A DNA stretch of 64,000 nt, taken from contig CM029367.1 of NCBI GenBank assembly GCA_017165825.1, positions 10,101,518-10,165,517 on the forward strand, given 5' to 3'. Numbering within the stretch: position 1 is the first letter of the stretch; every line of letters begins with the position of its first letter. Of the stretch, positions 34,193 to 45,812 are shown in pieces. The notes under the pieces were generated by a model. The model was given only the letters and a program-made list of their open reading frames with translations. It searched no databases and was not told where the DNA came from. Both the position numbers and the translations under genes were made by a program. The DNA is from Hepsetus odoe. Its lineage: Eukaryota; Chordata; Actinopteri; Characiformes; Hepsetidae.

Positions 34193-34934
34193 TAATGGAG
34201 CAGCTGAGGAACAGTCTGATGGAGAAGGAGAAGCAGGTAGTGTCTTTAGAGGTGGAACTTAAAAACTGAGGGAAGCCAACAGGAGTGCGCATCCTGAATC
34301 CACTCCCAACAATGAAACAGCTGCATAAAAAAGAAGAGGAAAGCACCCTCATTGCAGAGATTCAGCTACCCCAGAACAGCCTTACAGAGAAAGACGAGTT
34401 GTTGGACGAGAACAACTAGAAGGCACAAAAGCAAGTGTGAACGAGGCACAGAGCTCAGTGCTGCTGCTGCAGGGCAGTCTTGCAGATAAGGAAAGCTGAG
34501 TGACAACAGAGTGGGAAGAGCTGAAACAACTATGGGAAGAAAGAAAGTAGTGGGAGCTTGCAGCAGAGATAGCAGAGGCAGAGCAGCCATTTGAGAACTC
34601 TGAGAAAGATGCTCATTTGGTTTCTCTGGAGGAGAAGTTCCAACAGTCAAAAGAGGGAGTAGAGCAGATAAAGACCAAGTCAAATGAGTTGCGAGAAAGG
34701 AACTACTCTGCCGTGGAGGCACTGGCAGCTGCTGAGAGACTGAGTGAAGAGAGGCTTGTTCAGACCAGAAATGCTCAACGTGCGATGGAACACATGCCAA
34801 ACTCTTTCCACACAGAGATCATAAACACCCTACATACTCTTTTTCTTCACATTTCAGTGGACACAGAACAGAGTAACTGGTTGAAAGAATTTACACTGCA
34901 GGCCCAGTGGGATCAATGCAGAGCTTCTCTCTGA
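34193..34934 (+). pseudogene. Kinectin/RRBP1-family coiled-coil coding remnant
   Basis: An intronless stretch of heptad-rich coding sequence with stops and frame changes (near 34261, 34345, 34418 and 34498). The best block is an open frame at 34617-34934 containing NELRERNYSAVEALAAAERL and LHISVDTEQSNWLKEF. These match the late coiled-coil region of the ER membrane proteins kinectin and RRBP1/p180 (family pattern LRE-NW-A-EALA--E, then S-S-WL--F). An earlier stretch, EQLRNSLMEKEKQVVSLE, also fits. It ends at a TGA and runs directly into the 3' internal end of an LTR element. It is either a retrocopy captured by that element or a relic of an rrbp1 paralogue; in human RRBP1 lies close to BFSP1. 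Absence of introns favours a cDNA origin. Not expected to be functional. Confidence 0.7.
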
Positions 34935-35043
34935 AACCGAAAGTGGGGCTTCTTGAGTTTAAGTTTTGGGTTTTTGTTTGGTCTCCCCTCAAAGGTCCAG
35001 CTCAGAGGGAGCAGTGGTGGAGCGGTGCCTTTGGGGGGGTTTC
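34935..35043 (+). mobile_element. LTR-element 3' internal end with polypurine tract
   Basis: Resembles 19995-20110 (TTTGGGTTTTTGTTTGG, TCTCCCCTCAA) and ends TTTGGGGGGGTTTC directly before the LTR, the expected position of the plus-strand primer tract. Confidence 0.75.
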
Positions 35044-35305
35044 TGTCAAGGTAGATGACGCTCTGCTCTGACTGAGCACACCTGGGCTCATTAGGGCACA
35101 GGTGTACTTCATTGGGGCAGGATTTATAAGCCCAAATGAGTCAGAGCAGAGCATCAGTCATTCACATGGGTAATCTCCGTAGTAACCGTGGTGCCTTCGA
35201 TTTTGTGCCTGTATCTTTTGTTATGTTCAGTTCGGTTAATAAAGTCAAGTGTGAGAATCCTGGCTTGGCGTTAACATCCTACCCACATCACCACAGCGTT
35301 TATCC
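35044..35305 (+). mobile_element. Gypsy-like 3' LTR, about 260 bp
   Basis: Starts TGTCAAGG. It shares CTCTGCTCTGACTGAGCAC, CACCTG, GCCCAAATGAGTCAGAGC and a TTAATAAAGT polyadenylation region with the solo LTR at 5845-6117 and the LTR at 63385. The 3' border is approximate. Confidence 0.75.
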
Positions 35306-35927
35306 CAGAAGTTTATGGGATAATGGGAAAATAGTGTAAACAAGCTTATTAGGGGTAGGAAAAAAATTATTAACCAGAACCACAAAAAAAGGAACCATCT
35401 AACACCGCTGCTCATAAATGGTACTAAATTAAGTATCGAAAAACTTAAAGGCTGTTAACTTGGAAATGTCAAGTTTGCTTGTCAAGTCAAAAACAAATTA
35501 AGGATTTATTAGTTAATAAAATAAAAGTCAATAACTGCACTGAAACTATACAAACTAAAAGAGAAACACTTGCATCTTTTAGAAACATTATTGGAATGCC
35601 GCTGCAGCTCACCATTCTCCACCCATGGATAAGTTTCTTTTAGGTTATACTTTGATAGTGTTTTTTGTATAATAATTGTCACTCAATTGCATTCACTTTG
35701 TATATTTCTTAATAAAAAAGACAAACATATTAATGCATTACACTGTGTTAAAGTTTGATTATGTTTCTTTTATTCATGCAAACAAAACAGGTTAAAGCAG
35801 GCTATCACATACTTTTTTAAAAAGCAGCCATAAAAATATATCAGATAAAGTTGATTTCCTAAATTGAGGCCAAGGATGTTTGAGCATATGAGGTGGGATA
35901 ATATCAAGAAAAAACTTTTCTTGTTTG
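35306..35927. other. AT-rich non-coding stretch
   Basis: Nothing recognised between the LTR and the next RTE piece. Confidence 0.35.
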
Positions 35928-36540
35928 GAATGGTGATGGACACATTAACAGATTAGATTAGGCAGGAGTCCTGTGGACTATGATGTTTGCAGATGACACT
36001 GTGATCTTTAGTGAGAGTACGGAGCAACTTGAGAAGACCATGGAGAGTTGGAGATGCTCTAGAGAGGAGAGGAATGAAAGCCAGTAGGACTAATACAAAT
36101 ACATTAGTGTGAATGAAAGTAAGGACAGCAGAATGGTTTGGATGTCAAGAGTAGAGGTGGTTAATGGTGGAGGACATGGGGTCAACAGTACTGAATAACA
36201 GGGAGTGCAGAAGAGAGGTGAAGAAGAGAGTGCAGGCAGGTTGGAATGGGTGGAAAAAAGTTGCAGTTGTATCTGTTGGTACCAAGGAAAGGTTTGGTAC
36301 CAAATCTGTTGGTACCAAGGAAAGGTTCCTTCTGTTGGTACCAAGGAAATCTGTTGGTACCAAGGAAAGGAAATAAGACCAGTTATATTATATGGGAGGG
36401 TGACTGTAGCATGAAAAGACAGATTGCAGATTTAGAGGTAGCAGGGTTAAAGCTGTGTAAAAAGAGGAAGCAGGGGCAGGAAGAAATAGAAACAAATAAT
36501 CCACTTTGACAACCTCTAATGGGAGAAGCAGAAAGAAGAG
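35928..36540 (+). mobile_element. RTE LINE fragment, 3' part including the 3' terminus
   Basis: Begins within the RT palm (equivalent of about 24045, ATGTTTGCAGATGACACTGT encoding FADD) and reaches the degraded terminus AACCTCTAATGGGAGAAGCA. It lacks much of the C-terminal region. A minisatellite at 36272-36370 has expanded inside it. Confidence 0.85.
36272..36370. repeat. Minisatellite of CTGTTGGTACCAAGGAAA units
   Basis: Four clear imperfect copies of an 18-26-bp unit around GGTACCAAGGAAA (starting about 36272, 36305, 36331 and 36350), each carrying a GGTACC site. It seems to have arisen from the RTE segment equivalent to about 24412-24440, which reads GTACCAGCTAGAGTAAAAGG. Confidence 0.9.
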
Positions 36541-36654
36541 GACAAAAAGGCAAATAATTCTTAAATCATGTTCCATATATGTCTCATCCTTGTATAGGAA
36601 CTTATAGAACTATATGATCAATAAACTCCTGGTTATCAGAGTACAGCTCAAAAA

Positions 36655-38030
36655 ATTAATAGCCTAACCTGAGCTTTTCCTTGAATATACTCATTTCTAA
36701 TTCTGTCCATCTTCATGACACGCAACGAAAATCTCATCATCTTTAATCCTGACACCTCTAGCTCCACCTCCTACCTCCCACCGTCTCCAACCTGTAAAAC
36801 ATAGTTGGTCTCACTACTGTCCTGTAAACCTTTCCTTTTACTCTCGCTGGTACCCTTCTATCACAAATCATTCCAGCCACTCTTCTCCACCCATTCCAAC
36901 TTGCCTGCACTCTTTTATTCAAGTCTCTTCCACACTATTGATCCCAAGTATTTAAATTCCTTTACCTTTGTCACCTCTACTCCTTGTATCCAAACCATTC
37001 CATTTTTCTCCATTTTGTTCATACTCATGTATTCTACCTTTGTCCTATTCACTTTTGTTCCTCTCCTCTCTAGAGCATATCCCTGTCTCTCCAGGTTCTC
37101 CTCAAACTGCTCCCTCGTCCGTTAACCTGTCCATTACTTTTGCAAACAAAAATGGGCTCAGCGCTGATCCTTGATGTAATCCAACCCCTACCTTAAATGC
37201 ATCAGTCACTCCCAATGCAGATTTCACCACTGTTACACTGCCCTCATACATATCGTGAGTTGCTCTCACTTACTTCTCTAACACCTGACTTCCTAATATA
37301 AAATTACAACTCTACACTCTAGGCACCCTGTCATATGCTTTCTCCAAGTCCACCTAGCTTCCACTACTCTTTCCCATGACTTCATCCTGTGGCTGATCCA
37401 CTTTATCCCGCTATAGTTACTACAACTCTGTGCATCCCCCTTATTCTTGAAAATCGGTACCAGTACACGTTGTCTCCACTCCTCAGGCATCTTCTCACTT
37501 TCCAAGATTGTGTTAAATAATCTGGTCAGAAACTCAACTGCCATCTCCCCTAAACACCTCCATGCTTCCACTGGTATGTCATCCGGTTCAACAGCCTATC
37601 CAGTCTTCATCCTCTTCATCGTTGCCCTTACTTCCATCTTGCTTATTTGCTGCACCTTCTGGTTCACTATCCTCACATCATCCAATCTCCTCTCTCTCAT
37701 TTTCTTCATTCATCAGCCCCTCGAAGTACTCCTTTCATCTGCTCAACACGCTCTGTTCACCTGTGAGTACATTTCCATTTCTATCTTTAATCACCCTGAC
37801 CTGCTGCACATCTTTCCCAGATCTGTCTCTCTGTCTAGCCAAGCGGTAAAGGTCCTTTTCTTCCTCATTACTGTCCAGCCTTCCATACAATTCACCAAAC
37901 ACCTTATCTTTAGCCTTCGCCACTGCTTTCTTCACCCTGCACTTCATCTCCTTGTACTCCTGTCTACTTTCTTCATCTCTCTGACTATGCCACTTCTTCT
38001 TTGTCTCCCTCTTCTTTTGTATACAATAAA
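36655..38030 (-). mobile_element. RTE LINE fragment, central part, inverted
   Basis: The minus-strand sequence is collinear with about 23020-24600 of the full-length copy, including the MEAWRCLGEMAVEFLTR and IFKNKGDAQSCSNYSGIKW reverse-transcriptase blocks (37293-37571). Several indels and stops are present. It overlaps the part missing between the plus-strand pieces at 33529-34192 and 35928-36540. Confidence 0.88.
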
Positions 38031-38759
38031 ATTTGTTGCATTAAAGCTGTTTTTTAAATAGGTCAGGGAGCCAACTTAATTAATGAATGTCTTCTATAAT
38101 TGTGCATACACATTTGCTCTTTCCCTTTCATTTTGTGTTTAGCATACTAGGGAAAAAATGATTTTCATATAAAAAGCATTTTTAAAGAAATATTGCCCAA
38201 CTATGCTACATCAGCTGGGCATTTAAATGTACACTGATTGCAAAATCCTCCTGACCTATAAATCTCCAACTGGTCTTGAATCACAATATTGAAAGATTAA
38301 TTATTGTAATCTCCATCAGTCTCCCTCAAAGATTTGGGCTTTTTATCATGAACTGGAATGATGAAAATTATAAGCTTTTTCATACAAAGCCACCCTGCTG
38401 TTCAAAACCTTCAGCACTCAGGATTACAACATTCATTTTTGGCGTCAAAGCTGAAAGCCTGCTTAATTCATAAGACCTCTGTGTGTTTAAATAAAGGTGA
38501 CGATGTGGGAATTCATGGAAATGCTTCATGAGCTCCAATTTCTTAATAAAAAACATTGGTTTGCTTTAACTTTTAATTCTAATGGCTTCTAACAGTAGTT
38601 TTCATCTAGAACCAGCATCCAATATTATTATATAACCTCTAATGCTGATTTGCATGAATGCAGTTAAATCCTCACAGCAATTTTCCATTATGCTGTGTAA
38701 ATCCATCCCGGAAGAGCAGGACAATGTTATTGCAGCAAAGAGACAGCAAATTCTTTATT

Positions 38760-38762
<3 letters not shown>

Positions 38763-38816
<54 letters not shown>
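38763..38816. repeat. (CA)n microsatellite
   Basis: About 27 CA units. Confidence 0.95.
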
Positions 38817-38818
<2 letters not shown>

Positions 38819-39100
38819 TGTTACTCATATCCCTTTACATTAGTATAAGGAGTATAAAATGACCCTTTACCCTGATTTAAATAAATGTTACAAAATTGTA
38901 TTTCAATCAAATACAATCAATAAAAAAATGCAAGGTTAAATATGACAATATGCAAAAGTTACATTTTAGATATTGTCCTCCGCTGTCACACTGGTCATTT
39001 AAAAATGATTTCTATCAGTATATTTTTATAGAAAACAAAACAAGTGTAGCATTCTTTATATATATTCTGCATGTTTCCCATAATAAACAATTAGATTGTT

Positions 39101-39105
39101 TACTC

Positions 39106-39140
<35 letters not shown>
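39101..39140. repeat. (CT)n microsatellite
   Basis: About 20 CT units with one interruption. Confidence 0.9.
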
Positions 39141-39141
<1 letters not shown>

Positions 39142-39530
39142 AGTCTATGTGTTATATTCTGCAGTTAGACATATTCCTTAGCACAATCAAAATAAAGTAA
39201 GTACACTTCACTGCATGAAGTTTGATAGTCAGCAGTGGAAAACCCTTCAATCTTTCCAGCGCAGGTTCTTTAAAGCTTTACAGACTATTTTAATGAGAAA
39301 CACCAAAACAAATACTGCTGGAGGTGGACAGTGCTTTTAGCATTTTCTTGAAATATATCAATATAGACTCAACAGACTACTCAGGCTATTATGAACATCT
39401 TCTTCTCCCAAGTTTTGTGGTGGTGAGTGTAAACTTACCATGTGATAAGAAATCCTTAATGTTCTCCACTGCACTCCACTGTTTCTCTGTAAGGCTTTTT
39501 GTTTCTGTAGAGAGGTGCTTCCTTGTTCTG

Positions 39531-39533
39531 AGA

Positions 39534-39605
<72 letters not shown>

Positions 39606-39641
39606 TGATGTCTCAGTGCTAGGTGGAGTAAGGATGAGACG

Positions 39642-39678
<37 letters not shown>

Positions 39679-39760
39679 GAGAGAGTGAGAGGAGAAAGTG
39701 AAGAGAGTGAGAGAAGAGAAGAGAAAGTGAGAAGGCGAGAGAGAGAGAGAGAGAGAGAGT

Positions 39761-39805
<45 letters not shown>

Positions 39806-39812
39806 TTCCCTC
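39531..39812. repeat. (GA)n purine tract, about 280 bp, interrupted
   Basis: Three GA arrays separated by short GAGT/GAAG-rich segments and one unique segment (39602-39640). The plus strand is almost purely purine. Long Arg-Glu frames across it are artefacts. Confidence 0.95.
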
Positions 39813-42209
39813 CCATCTTGCTGTCAGCTACCGATGTTGATGCAATTAGCTTTGCTCAAACGTCAATTTTTTATTGCAATTCTGGGCTTAATATCAAATC
39901 ACAGTACAATTTACAGTATCTTTTTGTAAAACTATTCCTGAAATTTTTTCATTCATTCCTGAAAGACAATAATGTAATAATAGTAACACAAGTGAAGTTA
40001 AAATGCATAAGAAGTCGTTTAAAAGGGAAAACTCACAATAAAGTTGATCTGCCTGGTTCTCTGGTTGTGCTGGGCTTTATTTAGAAGATGGAGCCAGAAA
40101 GTGGATAGGACAGAATTATATCTGCAGTCTCTGTGGATTGTCTCCTCCCAAGACAGGTCAGTGTAATTTTGGGTAGCAGTGGTCCTGATATAAGAGCATT
40201 GCTGGTAAACCACCTATAGTTGTGTCCAGTTAAGTACTATCAGGGGAATTGATCTCTGCAAATACTGCCATTTGTTAATATTTCAGCTGCATGTCTAGTT
40301 TCCTGTGGTTTCTTACTTTCTGTGGTCTTTAGTTTAGTCCTTACTTTAGTCCAGTATTTAGATATGCAGCTATGTACAAAATAACAAGTGCTTGATTTTA
40401 ATACTGTATTTAATATTACTGTGCAATATAAAAATATATATTTATTTTACGGTCAGTGACTTTCTGAGGAATTCTTCAGTGTGAAGGAAAATTTGAATTC
40501 AGTTTCTGTGCAGGTTTCCATTGTAGGCAGAAATATATTTTATCCAGTTTTTGTTCAATAGTGTAAAGGAAGCATTAATTAACGGGAAGGAGAATGAGTT
40601 CAAGTGATTACAAAACTGATAGATTAACAAAAATTGGTGGAAAAGAGGAGTGTGCTTTTATGACAAAACAATGAATTTTTGTGAAAATCAGTCTACAATA
40701 GATTACTACACTAATTCATGGAATGGTGAAAGTACCTCATGATTATTTCAGTCATATTAGGTTCGCTCAGGAAATACACAATATTTTTACAAAAGCATTG
40801 GTCTTTATCATTAAAAAATAGAGGTCTAAATTTGACAACCTATCTGTATACTTTTCCTAGAAGAAAGAGAAGCCTCTCATGCTTTAAAGTGTTTTATCTT
40901 AATTTGTTGCTTCTACCACAGATGCTGAAGCCCCACTATTTCTTGGTAGATTTATGTATGCTGTGGTATAATGAGTGGTATGGGCTTACCAAATGCATAA
41001 ATGGCTTACTTGAAACATTCTGTCATCACAAAGTGGTAAATTTTCTAAAGACACTTGTATCATCATTTGGGGAATAAAAGATAAATAGATAAAAGCATTT
41101 TTAAACCTCAAATGCAAAGCGTTACACAATTACACAGAGTTAACATGTAATGCAAATATGTTTACAGGAGGAAATGTAACACTGACTTCACAAACAGCTG
41201 GGTGTCTTCATGCAGAGTGTCATATTTTATTTGAACATCAATATATGATCTACTCTGCAAAAAATCTAATTTACAAGCAACATAAAAACATTTATGCTGT
41301 TGAAATGTACATGCTTATATTGCAGAGTAACATGAAATATGCCACATAGCAATTAAAAATCTATTCACAGCTCTAAATCTGAAAATCTTTATTTTCTTCA
41401 AATGTTATGATAATAAATGTAAGTGTATCTGTGGTCCCTAACATTTCATCTAACATGTCTTGCAATTCATCTGGCTAAATCAAATTTCTCTCTGATTTCT
41501 AAACCCCCACTACCGATTACAGTTGTTTAAATTTACATGCAACATAAATTAAGCCAATGCAGAAAAAGTCTCATTGCTTTTAGCCCTCTACCATGAACAA
41601 AGTGTCTGCTTCTTTCATGAAATGCATGAGTTTTTCTTGGGTTGTTGAGTGTCTTGTGAGTAGGTGGTAGTAGGAAAATTCAAAAGCGAGGATGAAAAAA
41701 GAAGCAAAGAAAAGATCTAAGTGAATTCCATAAAGAGGGAAGTGATAGTATACAGTAAACATTACACACTGTGAGCTTTCATCACTGCTAGTAGCACATC
41801 TCTGTTCCCAGTTTGAATCGAGACAAACTTTTATCTTACACTTTTAGAGTGTGCCCAAAGTAAAGGGTGTTTACCTTGACTCCACACTTATCTCTGAAGA
41901 TCTCTCTAGCTGCCACCCCCACAAGTAAATCTGTAAATGACAGATTTTTTAAAGGTTTGCCTACAAGATCCACAAGTTCCATTACCCAGAGGCTCATCAG
42001 TTTGATGGATGCACTAAATATGTGTCTGTTCCTGTCAGTTGCTCAAGTGATGTGGAACCATCAACACACAGCAGGTGTGTAGCAACGATCCTGGCCTCAG
42101 GACTCTAACAGACAGATTGCATCAAAGCAACGTCCTTTAAACACCTTCGGGTTAATTTATGATGGTGAATATTTCAGATTACGTGCATATTTGTTTGTGA
42201 TATCTCAAT

Positions 42210-42525
42210 GTCTGATTGGATGGATGGATGGATGGATGGATAAACAGAAAAAAAGGGAAAATCAGTTGCAAAATATTATCAGTATATATTAATTGGGGAG
42301 ACTGGAAAGCTAAAAAAGAGAGCTAGATTAATTTATGTACAAATTATCGACAAATAGACATGAACAATGCATGGATGGATGGAGGTTGGATGAATGAATG
42401 GATTATAGAAAAAAGGGCAAATGCAATGCATAGATGAATGAAAAAATGGGCAATGGATAGATGAATAAACTGATGGAAAGATAAATAACATGTGAATGGA
42501 CTACCAAAAAGGGAAAGTGCTAACA
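42210..42525. repeat. Degenerate (GGAT)n region
   Basis: GGATGGATGG units at 42218-42240 and near 42370, with diverged ATGGATGAAT-like text between them. It may be the leftover tail of an L2-type retroposon. Confidence 0.5.
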
Positions 42526-43029
42526 TCTATTTAATGAAGATTTATGACATAAAAATTAGACATAGTTGGAAATGTATTGTCTTTACTTCAAGGCAAGGTG
42601 GACGTCTCCAGGCATATATGAATTATTGTGCAACAATTTGCCAAGTCACTATCTGACTGATTGAGAGGCATCAACAGCTCTTCACAAGATCTCTGAAGGT
42701 ATGCTGCGGTATCTTGCATATCCTGTGAGTAGTGATGTTGTTTCTAATGTAATATGTGACATGTGATTGATATAAATATCAAAATACTACACAGTTATGC
42801 AATTCAGTACTTTTACATGGAAAGACATGTTTCAGTCTGCATGCCTCTTTTTGCCTTTCTGGAAGTGAAAAGATGGCAAAGGAGCCTATTTTTTCCTGCA
42901 AAAGCAGGATGGTATCCATTACAATGTCATCTTCTTTCAGTTCAAAAAACCATACAACATCTCATGCATTTATGCAGTTGCCCTTTTCTTTTTGCTAGTA
43001 TACATGTATGTTTTCAGTATGTATTCATG
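42526..43029. other. AT-rich non-coding stretch
   Basis: Nothing recognised. Confidence 0.3.
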
Positions 43030-43085
43030 TAAGTCTCTCTGGATAAGAGCGTCTGCTAAATGCCGTAAATGTAAATGTAAATGTA
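43030..43085 (+). mobile_element. SINE 3' end fragment (GCATTTAGCAGACGC family)
   Basis: Only the terminal GATAAGAGCGTCTGCTAAAT block and the AATGT-repeat tail remain. Confidence 0.85.
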
Positions 43086-43197
43086 TTCATCCCTTATATA
43101 CATTCTTCATATAGAGCTGAGTGGTAGAGTGTGCGGACTGAAGCTGCCTGGCTGACTCCAAAGCTTGCACTGTAACCTAGGGGATACTATACTCTGA

Positions 43198-43429
43198 TAT
43201 ATATATATAAATGTGCATATAATTATATATATATATATAATACCATATATACCATAGTGCACAAAGCAAAACAACAGAACTCAAACACAACGTTACCTAA
43301 TCAGAGTATATAGTATCAAGTCAGTTAAACTTCTGTGATATTGATCTGGTCAGTTCAGTATCAGAGCGGGTTGTTAATCAGTGTCAGTTGTTTTGATGTT
43401 AATGAAATTAACAGCAGGTGCACTGAAGG

Positions 43430-43487
<58 letters not shown>

Positions 43488-43537
43488 GCATTATATATAT
43501 ATATATATATACATTATATACGCATTATAGGCACACA

Positions 43538-43610
<73 letters not shown>
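43198..43610. repeat. Compound (TA)n / (CA)n microsatellite
   Basis: TA arrays at about 43198-43235 and 43431-43520, then a CA array at about 43533-43600 and a short terminal TA run. Confidence 0.95.
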
Positions 43611-43611
<1 letters not shown>

Positions 43612-45005
43612 GGTTTTGTTGCAACAGGGATCATTTACAAATTTACAAGAATTTCTCTGTCAGTTTGCAGTCTGGGAATTTAAGGGGGTGGTTCCTTAAA
43701 CATTAATTATTCAGTAACTAATTACATGGCAACTTCTGTTTTTTTCATTTGCAGATTTGAACCCTTAATTCTAAAACATATAGTTTAAACATAAATATGG
43801 TTTTGAACCAATTATTTTTACCAATTGTAATAGACAAAATTTTCACAGATGGATGTTCGATGGAGGCACTATTTTGGCTCATCGTGCACAAACAAAAAGG
43901 GACCTCTGTGAGGCAAAAGGAAATCAAATATCCTGCTGTCACAAAAAATATAATCATTTTTTTTCCCTGACTACATAACCCATTGTTTACCGTTACCCTT
44001 CATCCTCACCCAGCCTCATTCAGTTCTTTATGCACCAACACAACACAAAAATAAAGAAATAAATAAATAAAGTGAAATAAACCACAAGCTGCATTCTCTC
44101 CACGTCTGAACGGGTTTATGTTGGCAGTCTGAAGAATAAGAATGAACTTAAAAATAATGCAAAAAAAGATTAGGGCTAACGGAGAGGCACAAAACTCATA
44201 TCACCAGCAAGAGAGAAAGAATATGAGATGATATGAGAAAATATTTAAGTGAGAGCCCAGACCTGCTACTCAGTGGACTGTTAACCAGAGGGCAACCCTC
44301 AGGACACTTTTCAGCAGTCTTCACAGCCAGTGATAAAAAATATTTCTATTCAAAAGAATTGTGTTGTGTTTAAAAGTATGTACTGAATTAAAAGCATGCA
44401 TCTACCCAGCCATCCATTAGGTGAGCCACTAACCAGGTTCACTGTGGTTGGTGGAGTCTATTCCAGCACTAATAGGATGGAATGCTCTTCAATCTGGATT
44501 TTTCTCTATGTTATGTTGGTAAATATGGCTCATTGATCTCCCACTGGAGAGGAATGTGAAGTTCAAAGCAGAGAATTTTAACCCATCACTGGGATGACTG
44601 AACAGAGGAATCAACCAATTATGTTTTGATTTACAAAGATTGCAGGACTGAATAGTTCAATCTAAGTCTTCTGGAAGTAAATACCTTATTCAATTATTAT
44701 GAATAGTAGCAGCAGTCAGAAATAAAAATGCCAAATCACTTTTCGGTGTGTGGGAGAGAAATGGAGAGAAAAAGTGAGAAAAAGAATGGGCTAAGCTGCA
44801 ACCCACATTGCTGTCCTACAGAAGGCTGGCATGTTCGCTATTCAGCCATTGTCCCACTGCTTTCATATTCTCCTCATGTAGGGGTTAAAAACCAACCAAT
44901 CTCACCTATCATATCTTCTCATATACTTGTTCAGACAGACACACACACACAAAGAATACACTTTTGGTTATAGTATAGTGTATAATACTTTCACTTATAA
45001 ATGCT
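43611..45005. other. AT-rich non-coding stretch
   Basis: No gene seen. Around 44400-44600 there is weak resemblance to an inverted L2 3' end, too degraded to call. Confidence 0.35.
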
Positions 45006-45256
45006 TTGGGGCAGCGGTAGACTATTGGTTAGGGACTAGGCCCCAGGATCAGAACATTGTTGTGAGTTTGAATCCTGGACCAGTAAGTTGCCCTGGGGTA
45101 CCCTGTCCCCATCACTGCTCCCTGGGTACTGGATATGGCTTTCCACTGCTGCACCATGTGTCTGTGGGTTAAGTGCAGAGGATGCATATTGTTGTGGTTC
45201 ACTGAGTGCTGTGCTGTGTGTTCACAATAACAAATAGCATCTTTCACTTTCACTTC
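45006..45256 (+). mobile_element. tRNA-derived SINE with TCACTTTCACTTT-type tail
   Basis: Head GGCAGCGGTAGACTATTGG, B-box-like GAGTTTGAATCCTGG, centre GCCCTGGGGTACCCTG, and tail TTCACAATAACAAATAGC ending in TTTCACTTTCAC. Same family as 32611-32858. Confidence 0.85.
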
Positions 45257-45560
45257 CTCAAGTTCTACCTCATCATGCATTAACTCATGTTTCTGTACAT
45301 CAAACGCAACATCAACAGACAGCTTAATGCACTTGGAGGAGAATGCTGACAGTAATAAGAGGAGAAGGAGGACCATCCACTGAGGGAGATCAAATATATC
45401 TGTGGTGCCCTGGAGCCTTGGCAACAGGAATCTACAGTACCAGCAGGTGTTTAACTCACAATATCCTGTATGATGACCAGAAAAAAAAACAACATGAAGA
45501 AATGTGGGCAAAAAACATGCTTTGAAGCTGATAACCAATGGACGCGTTTCACAAATATTG
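45257..45560. other. Non-coding stretch between two SINEs
   Basis: Nothing recognised. Confidence 0.3.
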
Positions 45561-45570
45561 GAAATACCGA

Positions 45571-45812
45571 GGGCAGTGGTGGCCTAGTGGTTAGGGCGTC
45601 AGCCACATGATCGGAGGATCGGGGGTTCGAGCCCCTTCCCAATGGGTTGCCCTGAGGTACCCTTGAGCAAGGTGCCGTCCCCGTCCCGCTCCTCCCTGCG
45701 ATGGGCTGGCGACCTGTCCAGGGTGCGTCCCCCGTCCTCGCCCTGTGTGCGCTGGGTTGGACGCCAGCGCGACCCCGTTTGGGACAAGCTGCAGATAATG
45801 GATGGATGGATG
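45571..45812 (+). mobile_element. tRNA-derived SINE with L2-type tail, full length
   Basis: Head GTGGCCTAGTGGTTAGGGC, B box GGGTTCGAGCCCC, centre GCCCTGAGGTACCCTTGAG, then a 3' tail starting CCCTGCGATGGGCTGGCGAC and ending in (GGAT)n. Flanked by GAAATACCGA on both sides (45561-45570 and 45813-45822). The tail resembles L2 3' ends, which would explain mobilisation by an L2 partner. Confidence 0.93.

Larger units (their letters stand above)
38035..42200. other. AT-rich non-coding region with microsatellites
   Basis: No gene was recognised over about 4 kb. Besides CA, CT and GA arrays listed separately, the sequence is AT-rich with only short, unconvincing open frames. Confidence 0.4.

Noticed and set aside
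34617..34934. Separate functional coiled-coil gene
   Set aside because: Open for about 100 codons, but upstream sequence of the same protein family is broken by stops and no promoter or splice context is seen.
36272..36370. CRISPR-like regular repeat
   Set aside because: Units are adjacent with no unique spacers and lie in an RTE fragment of a vertebrate genome; it is a minisatellite.
39531..39840. Long Arg/Glu and Ser/Leu open frames
   Set aside because: They are translations of the GA/CT microsatellite in different frames.
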